Positions 1 through 7,177 of a stretch of 10,875 nt of DNA are shown in pieces; within the stretch, counting starts at the first letter, position 1; every line of letters begins with the position of its first letter. The translations under genes and the position numbers were made by a program. Location: assembly GCA_026387595.1 (NCBI GenBank), contig JAPLLL010000063.1, positions 8,663-19,537 on the forward strand, written 5' to 3'. The stretch is from Candidatus Omnitrophota bacterium. GTDB lineage: Bacteria > Omnitrophota > Gorgyraeia > JABMQH01. The notes under the pieces are model-generated. The model was not told the DNA's origin, made no database searches, and saw nothing but the letters and a program-made list of their open reading frames with translations.

Positions 1-686
1 CATTGCACGTCCTTTGGATGCATATAAAACGGGGTCAGACCGTCGATATTTTTTACGACCTTGCCCTTTTTTAACATACCAAGCCCTATCCTCGCGACAT
101 TGATGGCTTTCGGATACCAGAATTCTTTATTCGCAATTTTTAGGCTTTTCTTTTCATGAACTGGTGACTGGCAACTGGCAACTGGCAACTGCTCTACGCC
201 GTCGCCCAGGAGAACATCAGCTTTATATTTCTTGATCTTTTCAGAAAGTTCCTGATACCCTATAAGAAAATACGGCGAGACCTTCTTGGGCGCATCATCC
301 TTGTATTCATAGAAACATGCATACACCTTTTCTTTTTTGGCGTCAATAACCACCCCTATGCGGCCTTTGACCAAAGGGATATTGTAAGCCAGCACATCCA
401 GGCTTGGCACGGCAACTACTTTTTTCTTGTCCATAAGCGCCAGGGCCTTTATTGTTGAGACGCCGATCCGCAATCCCGTAAAAGAACCCGGTCCTATGCT
501 GACGCAATAAGCGTCTATGTCCTTAAGCGTAAGGCCTGCGAATTTCAGGAGGTATTTTATTGTCGGGACAAGGTGTGAGGCATGGCGCAGGCCTAAGTTA
601 AAGTTAAATTCGGCGCTTTGACCTTTATCATCCAGGACCGCAACGCCCAAAACTGTGCTTGAAGTATCTATTGCCAATACTCTCAT
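1..686 (-). CDS. tsaB: TsaB, tRNA t6A biosynthesis (3' end cut off)
   Basis: TsaB is the non-catalytic partner of TsaD in the bacterial complex that transfers threonylcarbamoyl to A37 of ANN-decoding tRNAs. I translated 228 complete codons from ATG 684-686; the reading frame runs off the left edge with no stop, probably only a few codons short of the end, since the family is about 230 residues. The N-terminus has the ASKHA-fold start AIDTSS (residues 5-10). The family signature GPGSFTGLRIG is at residues 65-75. The start shares a 4-base ATGA overlap with the tsaE stop, so the two genes are translationally coupled. Residues 166-176 are encoded by a 7-base tandem repeat (160-190) that also occurs in metG; it follows the GDG strand at 161-163 and probably forms an added loop. 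The gene is otherwise ordinary, and identification is firm from the signature and the tsaE neighbour. Confidence 0.95.
   Translation of the reverse strand, partial: MRVLAIDTSSTVLGVAVLDDKGQSAEFNFNLGLRHASHLVPTIKYLLKFAGLTLKDIDAYCVSIGPGSFTGLRIGVSTIKALALMDKKKVVAVPSLDVLAYNIPLVKGRIGVVIDAKKEKVYACFYEYKDDAPKKVSPYFLIGYQELSEKIKKYKADVLLGDGVEQLPVASCQSPVHEKKSLKIANKEFWYPKAINVARIGLGMLKKGKVVKNIDGLTPFYMHPKDVQ
160..190 (-). repeat. 7-base tandem repeat inside tsaB
   Basis: On the coding strand the unit is AGTTGCC. There are three perfect copies, a fourth copy with two changes (AGTCACC) and a final AGT, 31 bases in all. It is read in tsaB as LPVASCQSPV (residues 167-176). The same array, also 31 bases long and in the same orientation and codon phase, occurs in metG at 7520-7550. 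The flanking bases of the two sites are not clearly alike, so the array itself seems to be the repeated unit. Confidence 0.93.
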
Positions 687-1147
687 TTTTTTATGCTGAT
701 CTTTCTGTTATTGCCTTTCATGATGTCTATTTTAACCTCTATATATTTTTTAGGCAATAGTTTCTTGATCCTGTCCGCCCATTCTACTACACAGACGCCG
801 CCGCCATAAAAATATTCCTCATACCCTATTGTGCCATGGCCCCCGCTGGAATCCAGCCTGAATACGTCAAAATGGTACATGAGAATCTTTTTACCCGGAT
901 ATTCCTTTATAATCACAAAGGAGGGGCTGTTAACGTACCGGCAGCCTTTTACGCCAAGCCCCCTGGCAATGCCTTTTGTGAGCGTGGTCTTCCCGCTGCC
1001 GAGTTCGCCGATAAGCGCGATCACATCCCCGGGCTTAAGCGTCTTTGCAAGTTTTGCGCCGAGCGCGATTGTTTCGTTCCTGGATTTTGTAATATATATT
1101 TTAGAAATGTGTAAATCCTTTCGCCTGCAAATCCCGTTTGCGGCCAA
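683..1147 (-). CDS. tsaE: TsaE, ATPase of tRNA t6A biosynthesis
   Basis: TsaE is the small P-loop ATPase that binds TsaB–TsaD and is needed for turnover of t6A synthesis. Numbering from the TTG at 1145-1147 (154 residues), the Walker A motif GELGSGKT is at 47-54. The family's SPSFVIIKEY strand (74-83), YHFDVFRLD (91-99) and GVCVVEWADRI (117-127) follow in the expected order. The start is uncertain because no in-frame ATG precedes the P-loop. The TTG would overlap thiL by 47 bases and has no visible ribosome binding site. An ATT at 1106-1108 has a good AAAGGA seven bases upstream, and would give 141 residues and an 8-base overlap, closer to the usual short N-terminus. The stop overlaps the tsaB start as ATGA. 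Function is secure; the start is not. Confidence 0.94.
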   Translation of the reverse strand: MAANGICRRKDLHISKIYITKSRNETIALGAKLAKTLKPGDVIALIGELGSGKTTLTKGIARGLGVKGCRYVNSPSFVIIKEYPGKKILMYHFDVFRLDSSGGHGTIGYEEYFYGGGVCVVEWADRIKKLLPKKYIEVKIDIMKGNNRKISIKK

Positions 1148-2009
1148 ATATATCTACAAGCTTCGAATCATATTTTTCACCGACTATTGTGCCGATCCTG
1201 GTCACGGGCATCTTAAAAAGTTTGCGCTTTTTTTCAAGCAGCCTTAATGCTTCTTTGGCCGGCATCGTGAACAAAAGCTCGAAGTCCTCCCCATCGGAAA
1301 GCGCGTTTTCGATCGTTCTTGCCCTTTTTGATTTAGGGATCAGGTACTCATAGACGATCGCGCCTGCTTTGCTTTGTTCCAGGATATGGCCCAGGTCGCT
1401 TGACAGGCCGTCAGATATATCTATCATGGAGTTTACCTTAAAATTCTTAACCAGGACCTGCGCCTCTTTTAGTCTGGGCGTGAAATTCAGGTGCTTGCCG
1501 TATACAGAGCCGCCAAGAGAACCTGTTACAAAAATTAAATCCCCGGGTTTTGCGCCGCTGCGCAGCACCAGGTTTTCTTTTTTTACCTCGCCGAACACCG
1601 TAACGTCCAGGATCATTTTTCTAGAAGCGTTTGTGTCTCCTCCGACGATACTTACGCCGAATCTCTTGGCTGCTTTTGCAAGGCCTGCGTAAATTTTATC
1701 TACATATGCAACGCTCAGATCTTTCGGCAATCCAGCAGAAATGAGCGCCCATTTCGGCACCCCGCCCATTGCCGCAATATCGCTTATGCCGCAGCAGAGC
1801 GCTTTCCAGCCGATTGCCGATGGCGCAACAGCCCGCTTAAAATGTTCATCTTCGATCAGCATATCAACCGTTGCCAAAAGATGCTTCTCTCTTGTCCACT
1901 TCAGCACGGCGCAATCATCCCCTATGCCTTTTATAACACCTTTGCCGGCTTTGACATGCTTAGCAATCCGCTCTATCAAACCAAATTCGCCAATGTTTTT
2001 TAATATCAT
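1101..2009 (-). CDS. thiL: Thiamine-monophosphate kinase ThiL
   Basis: ThiL phosphorylates thiamine monophosphate with ATP to give thiamine diphosphate, the last step of cofactor synthesis. At 302 residues it is slightly shorter than typical members (about 320). It belongs to the PurM/HypE-like ATP-binding family. Motifs in order: GEFGLI (7-12), GIGDDCAV (28-35) and TVDMLIED (47-54) for metal and substrate, SDIAAMGG (76-83), GGDT (123-126), DISDGLSSDL (197-206), GEDFELLFT (240-248) and a terminal GFTHF. The acidic residues expected to bind Mg2+ (for example D31, D32, D49, D77, D125 and D200) are present. The ATG at 2007-2009 overlaps the mtnA stop as ATGA, which fixes the start. The thiL–tsaE–tsaB order is widely conserved. 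No other thiamine gene is in the window, so its place here reflects conserved gene order rather than a local pathway. Confidence 0.96.
   Translation of the reverse strand: MILKNIGEFGLIERIAKHVKAGKGVIKGIGDDCAVLKWTREKHLLATVDMLIEDEHFKRAVAPSAIGWKALCCGISDIAAMGGVPKWALISAGLPKDLSVAYVDKIYAGLAKAAKRFGVSIVGGDTNASRKMILDVTVFGEVKKENLVLRSGAKPGDLIFVTGSLGGSVYGKHLNFTPRLKEAQVLVKNFKVNSMIDISDGLSSDLGHILEQSKAGAIVYEYLIPKSKRARTIENALSDGEDFELLFTMPAKEALRLLEKKRKLFKMPVTRIGTIVGEKYDSKLVDIFGRKRDLQAKGFTHF
1116..1121 (-). promoter_or_regulatory. Candidate ribosome binding site for tsaE (AUU start)
   Basis: The minus strand reads AAAGGA followed by TTTACAC and then ATT, a seven-base spacing, inside the last codons of thiL. It is the only good Shine-Dalgarno match near the tsaE start, and it points to a rare AUU initiation codon rather than the TTG 39 bases further upstream. 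AUU starts are known for infC and pcnB in E. coli. The site could also be a chance match. Confidence 0.45.
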
Positions 2010-3022
2010 CGGTATAATCTCTTCAATGTTTTGTCAAACGGCTGGCGAAAAATGCCTTTTTCGTTTACGATCGCGGTTATTAATTTATTTGGCGTCACGT
2101 CAAATGCGGGGTTATAAACCTTAACCCCTTTCGGGGCAATAGCCGTACCATAAAGTTCTGTCACCTCTTCGCGGCTGCGCTCTTCTATCGGGATCTCTTT
2201 GCCGCTTTTCAGCGCAAGATCAAAACTGGACAGCGGGGCAACCACGTAAAAAGGGATCTTGTGGTAATCCGCTAGCACTGCCAGGTTGTATGTGCCGATC
2301 TTGTTAGCGGTGTCGCCGTTTAAGGCAATGCGGTCCGCTCCGACAATAACCTTATCGATCTTGCCCTGCGCCATCAATGTTGCGGCCATGTTATCGCAGA
2401 TAAGCGTAACGTCGATCTTGTGCTGCATGAGTTCCCAGGCAGTAAGACGCGCCCCCTGTAAAAGCGGCCTGGTCTCGTCAGCGTAAACCTTTATGCGCTT
2501 CCCCAATACGCCCAAGGCCGTGCCATAATCGGCAGTGGCTAAGGCGCCTGCGTTGCAGTGCGTAAGAACGGTATCCCCGTTTTTTATAAGCGCTGCGCCG
2601 CGCCGGGCCATTTCCCTGCAGATGACTTTATCTTCGTTCATTACCTTTAGCGCCTCTTTTAATAACAGCGCCTTTATTTGACTCACGGGTTTTTTTGAAT
2701 TATCCAAAGCAACCTCTCTCATGCGCTCCAGCGCCCAGAATAAATTCACCGCTGTCGGACGGGCGGAGCCGATATATTTTATTGCGGAACCCAGTTCTTT
2801 TTTAAACGCGGCGAAATTTTTTGCTTTTGAATCTTTAATGCCGAGCACAACGCCCATCGAAGCTGCGATCCCTATAGCCGGCGCTCCCCTCACCTGGAGC
2901 CTCTTTATTGCATACCACATGGTTTTAACATCCCTGCAGTCCAGATAAACCAACCTGCCAGGCAGCTTTGTCTGGTCTATTATCCTTGCACGGCCGTTCT
3001 TCCATTCTATCGTAGGGATCAT
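2006..3022 (-). CDS. mtnA: Methylthioribose-1-phosphate isomerase MtnA
   Basis: MtnA converts 5-methylthioribose-1-phosphate to 5-methylthioribulose-1-phosphate in methionine salvage or in related shunts that use methylthioadenosine. At 338 residues it is a typical member of the eIF2B-alpha/beta/delta–MtnA family. Visible motifs are RGAPAIGIAAS (45-55), THCNAGALAT (154-163) with the catalytic Cys at 156, ADETRPLLQGARLTAWEL (181-198), and VGADRIALNGDTANKIGT (227-244) with the catalytic Asp at 230. These separate MtnA from the related ribose-1,5-bisphosphate isomerase and from eIF2B subunits, though assignment within the family is partly inferred. The start at 3020-3022 has a strong ribosome binding site and overlaps the polX stop as ATGA. 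No other salvage gene (mtnK, mtnP, mtnB, aldolase) is in the window. Confidence 0.93.
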   Translation of the reverse strand: MIPTIEWKNGRARIIDQTKLPGRLVYLDCRDVKTMWYAIKRLQVRGAPAIGIAASMGVVLGIKDSKAKNFAAFKKELGSAIKYIGSARPTAVNLFWALERMREVALDNSKKPVSQIKALLLKEALKVMNEDKVICREMARRGAALIKNGDTVLTHCNAGALATADYGTALGVLGKRIKVYADETRPLLQGARLTAWELMQHKIDVTLICDNMAATLMAQGKIDKVIVGADRIALNGDTANKIGTYNLAVLADYHKIPFYVVAPLSSFDLALKSGKEIPIEERSREEVTELYGTAIAPKGVKVYNPAFDVTPNKLITAIVNEKGIFRQPFDKTLKRLYR

Positions 3023-4728
3023 TTCCTTATCTCCTTTAGCAGCGCCTCTGCCGTGAACGTGTTTATCACGTCGTTTTTATTTAGCCAGCCGCGTCGCGCC
3101 ATTGCGACCCCGAATTTCATGACCTCGAGTTGAGATACCTCGTGCGAATCCGAGCCTATCGCAAGCCTTGCGCCTAATTCCTTTGCGCGCCGGGCATGCA
3201 TGTCATTCAGGTCAAGCCTCATGGGGAACGCGTTTATCTCAAGCGCGGTGTTCGTATCCGCTGCCGCCTTGCAGACTTCTTCCAGATCTATGTCGTATGC
3301 CTCCCGGCTGCCCCAGAGCCTTCCTGTCGGATGCGAAATTATGTGCACATATTTGCTGTTGCAAGCGGAAACAACCCTTTTTGTAAGCTGCGGGCCGGGT
3401 TGTTTAAATCCCGTGTGGACCGCTGCCACGACTATATCAAATTCCTTCAGGATATCATCCTTATAATCTATTTTGCCGTCTGAATCTATGTCCACCTCTG
3501 TACCGTATAGAATGCGGAAAGGTTTAAGCCCTTCATTCAGTTTATCGATCTCGCGTTTTTTCTTTTTCAGGTCCGCCGGGCTAAGCCCGCCCGCGATCTT
3601 AAGGCTCTGCGAATGATCGGTAATTGCAATATAGGAATAGCCGCGCTTTTTGGCGACAAGCGCCATTTCTTCTACGGAATTATTGCCGTCTGACCATGTT
3701 GAATGAGTATGCAGGTCGCCTTTTATATCTTTAAGTTCTAATAATTGCGGGAGTTTGAATTTAAGGGCGAGTTCTACCTCACCCGTATCCTCACGCAGCT
3801 CCGGTTCCACATATGCCATCTTTAGAAACCTGAAAATATCCTCTTCCGTCTTCCCGGCGAGGAATTTTTCTTTTTTAAAAACGCCGTATTCGTTTATCTT
3901 AAGGCCCTTTTTAATTGCCATCTGTCGCAGTTTGATATTAAAATTTTTTGAACCTGTAAAATACAAAAGCGCGGCGCCGAATGCTTTCCGGGGAACGACC
4001 CTGCAGTCAATCTGGACATCGTCGTTTGTGCGCACCGAACTCTTGGTATCCCCGTGCGCAAGCACATCCTTTACAAGCGCCGCTTTCACAAATGCGTCCA
4101 TGATCTTATTTGGTTTATCAGAGACCGCCAGTATGTCTATATCCCTGACTGTTTCTTTCTGCCGCCTCAGGCTGCCCGCAGTGGATAATTTTTTTACCCC
4201 GGGGATATTACCCAATACCTTAAGAAACTCATCTGCCGCAAGCTGAGCCTGGCCAAGCGTAATACGCTCCCTGCCCTTTTTTACAACCTGAATGCCTTTC
4301 AATATGTTCTCTACGGTTTTTTGTTTTATGCCTTCGATATTGTCCAGTTTGCCGGAATTTATCGCCTTTTCAAGGCCGGCTACATTTTTAATATTCAATT
4401 TTTCATACAGCAGCTTTGCGGTCTTTGGCCCGACAGAAGGTATGCTCAAAATATCCAGCAAACCCTCCGGCACGGCTTTTTTAAGATCCCCATATGCCTT
4501 TATCTTCCCCGTATTTGCAAACTCTTTTATCTTATCGGCAAGGTCTTTTCCTATGCCCGGGATATCTGAAAGCGTATCGTTTTTTATAAAGTCACCAAGG
4601 TCAGCGGTCAACGCCTCGATATTCTGCGCAGCCCTTTCATAAGCGCGTATCCTAAAAGGGTTTTCGCCTTTTATCTCAAGCATCATTGCCATATCGCGGA
4701 ATATGCGGCTTATCTGGCCATTGTCCAT
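3019..4728 (-). CDS. polX: DNA polymerase/3'-5' exonuclease PolX
   Basis: Bacterial family X polymerase, a gap-filling repair enzyme of base excision repair with an added C-terminal PHP nuclease domain. From the ATG at 4726-4728 it has 569 residues, almost exactly the length of Bacillus PolX. The N-terminal 8-kDa region carries helix-hairpin-helix motifs (IPGIG at 56-60, IPSVG at 96-100). The polymerase core has GSLRR (185-189) with D196 and D198, the third Asp at 241 (VQIDCRV) and TGSKNFN (258-264). The PHP domain starts at DLHTHSTWSDG (338-348) and keeps the metal ligands H340, H342, D347, H372, E411, H438, H466, D527 and H529. Both activities therefore look intact. The frame is open upstream to 4821, but that extension lies inside the previous gene and lacks family similarity. 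The chosen ATG is two bases after the DUF362 stop. Confidence 0.96.
   Translation of the reverse strand: MDNGQISRIFRDMAMMLEIKGENPFRIRAYERAAQNIEALTADLGDFIKNDTLSDIPGIGKDLADKIKEFANTGKIKAYGDLKKAVPEGLLDILSIPSVGPKTAKLLYEKLNIKNVAGLEKAINSGKLDNIEGIKQKTVENILKGIQVVKKGRERITLGQAQLAADEFLKVLGNIPGVKKLSTAGSLRRQKETVRDIDILAVSDKPNKIMDAFVKAALVKDVLAHGDTKSSVRTNDDVQIDCRVVPRKAFGAALLYFTGSKNFNIKLRQMAIKKGLKINEYGVFKKEKFLAGKTEEDIFRFLKMAYVEPELREDTGEVELALKFKLPQLLELKDIKGDLHTHSTWSDGNNSVEEMALVAKKRGYSYIAITDHSQSLKIAGGLSPADLKKKKREIDKLNEGLKPFRILYGTEVDIDSDGKIDYKDDILKEFDIVVAAVHTGFKQPGPQLTKRVVSACNSKYVHIISHPTGRLWGSREAYDIDLEEVCKAAADTNTALEINAFPMRLDLNDMHARRAKELGARLAIGSDSHEVSQLEVMKFGVAMARRGWLNKNDVINTFTAEALLKEIRK
3031..3037 (-). promoter_or_regulatory. 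Strong ribosome binding site for mtnA
   Basis: The minus strand reads AAAGGAG, then eight bases, then the mtnA ATG. It lies in the last codons of polX. It is the clearest Shine-Dalgarno match in the window; several neighbours (metG, tatD, polX, holB) show none at the usual distance. It suggests that mtnA is initiated independently as well as by coupling. Confidence 0.75.
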
Positions 4729-4730
4729 TT

Positions 4731-5456
4731 TTAGAGCCCGATCATTTTTGTAAACCAGTTCTTTTTTATATCTATCGCAGCGCAGGGGCAGGTCTCCTGG
4801 CAGCAGAAACATGATATGCATAAGTAATAATTTATCACGATCCTGCCATCCTTTTTACTCATCGCCTTCTGCGGGCATATCTTTACGCATGTCTCGCAAC
4901 CCGTACAATTCTTATGGTTTACCAGGGGATAATAATGTATGAGCCTGCGTATTATCGCCTGGACAGGCCGCGGTATCTTTGTGACCATGGAGGTCTGGGG
5001 GAGCTTAAATGATCTGTCGACGATGTTTTCAAGCCTTTCGCCCAGGATGTCTATTGACCCCATATCAGCTATGCCAAGGCCTTTATCCGCGGCGTATCTG
5101 GTTGTTAAAACATCAAGCGGATCCGCGCCCATCGCAAAAGCAAGCACTGCGTCAATCGCCACGCAATCAGGCCCTGCCAGAAGAAGCCCCATGTGGCGCG
5201 GTGTTCCGCTTGTGCCGGGGCCGTTACCCTCCAACGCGGTTACGCCGTCCACAATGGTAAGGGCGGGCCTTGTTTCGATATATACATCCACGAGCATTTT
5301 TGAAAAACCGTCTGCGTCAAAATGGTTTTTGTGGAGTTCCATCTTGTAGGTGCCTGACACAAGGCCGAAAAGATTTTTTATCGCGCCCGTTAAAAAAGTG
5401 AGGCCGTGTGTCTTGAATTTCGGGACATTAACCACGTAATCGCACTCATCAAGCAA
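4731..5456 (-). CDS. DUF362 protein, C-terminal part with 2x[4Fe-4S] ferredoxin (frameshifted)
   Basis: This is the larger, downstream piece of a split DUF362 (COG2006) gene. The function of the family is not established; it is an iron-sulfur, probably cytoplasmic protein. From the TTG at 5454-5456 it has 241 residues. The DUF362 core shows NVPKFKTHGL (10-19), LTGAIKNLFG (22-31), IVDGVTALEGNGP (68-80) and an AIDAV segment (100-104). Two ferredoxin clusters end the protein: C184, C187, C190, C194 followed by Pro, and C213, C216, C219, C223 followed by Pro. All eight ligands are kept. The TTG is probably not a real start: the frame stays open upstream to 5495 and encodes FPLAALLDECDY, which resembles the family's segment just before the PK.KTH motif. 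This piece is one frame off from the N-terminal part. It ends two bases before polX. Confidence 0.85.
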   Translation of the reverse strand: MLDECDYVVNVPKFKTHGLTFLTGAIKNLFGLVSGTYKMELHKNHFDADGFSKMLVDVYIETRPALTIVDGVTALEGNGPGTSGTPRHMGLLLAGPDCVAIDAVLAFAMGADPLDVLTTRYAADKGLGIADMGSIDILGERLENIVDRSFKLPQTSMVTKIPRPVQAIIRRLIHYYPLVNHKNCTGCETCVKICPQKAMSKKDGRIVINYYLCISCFCCQETCPCAAIDIKKNWFTKMIGL

Positions 5457-5817
5457 GGCCGCCAGGGGGAAATCTTTGCGCCAGCGCCACTTTTTTTATC
5501 CCGGAGGCCTCGTAGACCCTGGCCGTGTTCTCCACTTCACCGCCCCACACACTGGGTGAGTCTCCGACAAAAACTTCGCAGTTTATTTTTTTTAAGAGCC
5601 GTATAACCGCGCGGCTCACCTCAGGATGTGTAATAACGCCCGACTCGGGCCCTTTTGCCATAAGAAGGTTGGGTTTAACAAGGACCTTTTTGCCGGGCTC
5701 TATAAACTTTTCGATCCCGCCCAGAAGCCCCACCGCTTTATTGACGCTTTCCTGCATACCGGCAGGATCGTAATTTTCACATCTTAAAACCGAGACCTGC
5801 GACCTAGCCCACGACAT
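5449..5817 (-). CDS. DUF362 protein, N-terminal part (frameshifted)
   Basis: Upstream piece of the split DUF362 gene, 122 residues from the ATG at 5815-5817. It has the family's N-terminal features: VLVKPNLLMAK (45-55), ITHPEVSRAVIRLLK (62-76), VGDSPSVWGG (84-93) and SGIKKVA (105-111). It then runs for about 11 unrelated residues to a TGA at 5449-5451. The rest of the domain continues in another frame, reached by removing one base, for example from the C5 run (5465-5469 on the minus strand) or the A7 run (5491-5497). From my knowledge of the family, some 20 to 30 residues normally found between KKVA and the next conserved block also seem to be missing, which points to a deletion rather than a single miscalled base. 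The start overlaps the tatD stop by 14 bases and has GAGG seven bases upstream. It is either a recent pseudogene or an assembly error. Confidence 0.82.
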   Translation of the reverse strand: MSWARSQVSVLRCENYDPAGMQESVNKAVGLLGGIEKFIEPGKKVLVKPNLLMAKGPESGVITHPEVSRAVIRLLKKINCEVFVGDSPSVWGGEVENTARVYEASGIKKVALAQRFPPGGLA

Positions 5818-7177
5818 TGTAGCGCCTCAACCTGAAATCCACGCCTAATTCTTTTTCGGTAAGCGCCCTGCATTTCTCTATGTCCGCCTCGGGGATATCC
5901 AGGCAGGTTACCTCAACCTCTATGCCTGCGGCCTTACATTCCCGTATGAACCGTTTTATTTCCTCGAATGCTTTTTCACCGAAACGCGGCCTGCACACCG
6001 CAACATATTTTTCTTTTGTCTCCACGTTAAGGCTGACCGAGACGCGGTCTATGAGCCCTTTGAATTCGCCCGCGACTGACCGGCCGTTTATAAGATTGGC
6101 GTGGCCGTTCGTTACAAGCCGGACCTGTTTATTCTTTTTCTTTAGAAATGCGGCAACTTCTTTTATAATATCAAGCCGCAGCGTGGGCTCGCCATAGCCG
6201 CAGAACACCACCTCTTTATACTTATCTATATCCTTAAGCTCGGCCAATATCTCGCCTGCCGACGGATCATTATCCAGCTTCAGCTTGTGCCCTTTTACAA
6301 AATCGGTAAATGCCCTTACGCAGAAATAGCAGTTGTCCGTGCACTGGTTCGTGATGTTCAAGTACAGGGAATCCCGTATCCCGTAGGCTATCCTGGAGGC
6401 CTCCTTCAGGTTAAATCCGAACAATTCATTCGCATTATGGTTCGTTATGCGCTCAATATCCGAAAAAGATACTCCGTGCAGCTTTGAAAGCTCCTCTGCA
6501 AGAAAGACCAGGTAAGAGGGCTCGTTTCTTTTGCCGCGGTACTGCTGCGGGGCAAGGAACGGGGCGTCTGTCTCAAGCAATAGTTTCTCGAGAGGCGCCT
6601 CCTTGGCAACTGCGCGCAGGTTCGCGGCATTTTTAAATGTGAGGTTGCACGTAAAAGAGATATAGAGCCCCAGGTTAAGGCATTCGTTTAAAAATTCTTT
6701 GTCGCCGGAGAAACAGTGCATCACCCCGCAGGCATTACCTTTCGGGAATTCTTTTTTAAGTATCTCCAGCGTGTCCCGCCCAGCATCGCGGCTATGTACT
6801 ATTAAAGGAAGACCCAGTTCTTTTGAAATATGTATAAATTCCGTAAAAACCTTTTTTTGGGCGTCTACGCCGGACAGGTTCCGGTAATAATCAAGCCCGA
6901 CCTCTCCGATAGCAACAACCTTGCCGGATGAGGCAAGCGTTTTTAATTCCGCAAATACTTTTTCGTCCGTCCTGTCCGCCTCGTGCGGGTGCACACCTAC
7001 GGAAGCGTAAATGCAGTCGTGCGCCTTGGAAAGCTCAACCGATCTGCGGGAGCCCTCAACAGAGCTACCTACATTAAGCATGATCCCGACCCCTGAATCT
7101 TTAGCGCGATTTATTACTTCCGGCAGGTCCTGGGAAAAATCCTTGAAATCTAAGTGGCAGTGGGTGTCTATGAGCAT
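5804..7177 (-). CDS. tatD: TatD nuclease fused to TatD-linked radical SAM enzyme
   Basis: A 457-residue two-domain protein. Residues 1-255 are a TatD-family metal-dependent hydrolase (DNase/3'-5' exonuclease in characterised members). The metal ligands are THCH (H6, H8), E92 in GEVGLDYY, H128 in VHSRD, H154 in MHCFSG and D204 in ETDAPFL. Residues from about 262 to the end are a radical SAM domain: CTDNCYFC at 279-286 is the CX3CX2C motif for the SAM-binding [4Fe-4S] cluster, followed by FCGYGEPTLRLD (325-336), TNGHANLI (356-363) and CRPRFGEKA (395-403). This matches the radical SAM family known for linkage to TatD (TIGR04038 from memory), whose reaction is unknown. The frame is continuous through the junction, with no stop and no internal start needed. 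It overlaps the metG end by 10 bases; tatD next to metG is a common order. Confidence 0.95.
   Translation of the reverse strand: MLIDTHCHLDFKDFSQDLPEVINRAKDSGVGIMLNVGSSVEGSRRSVELSKAHDCIYASVGVHPHEADRTDEKVFAELKTLASSGKVVAIGEVGLDYYRNLSGVDAQKKVFTEFIHISKELGLPLIVHSRDAGRDTLEILKKEFPKGNACGVMHCFSGDKEFLNECLNLGLYISFTCNLTFKNAANLRAVAKEAPLEKLLLETDAPFLAPQQYRGKRNEPSYLVFLAEELSKLHGVSFSDIERITNHNANELFGFNLKEASRIAYGIRDSLYLNITNQCTDNCYFCVRAFTDFVKGHKLKLDNDPSAGEILAELKDIDKYKEVVFCGYGEPTLRLDIIKEVAAFLKKKNKQVRLVTNGHANLINGRSVAGEFKGLIDRVSVSLNVETKEKYVAVCRPRFGEKAFEEIKRFIRECKAAGIEVEVTCLDIPEADIEKCRALTEKELGVDFRLRRYNVVG

Noticed and set aside
160..190. Tandem repeats as a CRISPR array
   Set aside because: The 7-base units are directly adjacent with no spacers, lie within coding sequence, and no cas gene is nearby.
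831..1247. Plus-strand open frame of 138 codons opposite tsaE and thiL
   Set aside because: It crosses the junction of two confirmed minus-strand genes and shows no motif. It is a shadow of their codon use.
3755..4246. Plus-strand open frame of 163 codons opposite polX
   Set aside because: It is the complement of a well-conserved coding region. Its peptide is rich in Ser, Phe and Leu with no recognisable domain, and it has no sign of a gene of its own.
4729..4821. Longer polX reading frame starting near 4821
   Set aside because: The extra 31 residues lie within the ferredoxin-coding end of the DUF362 gene and have no PolX similarity. The ATG at 4728 gives the usual family length.
5491..5497. 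Programmed -1 frameshift at the A7 run in the DUF362 gene
   Set aside because: The run fits a slippery heptamer, but a -1 shift leads to the wrong frame. The remainder of the domain is in the +1 (or -2) frame.
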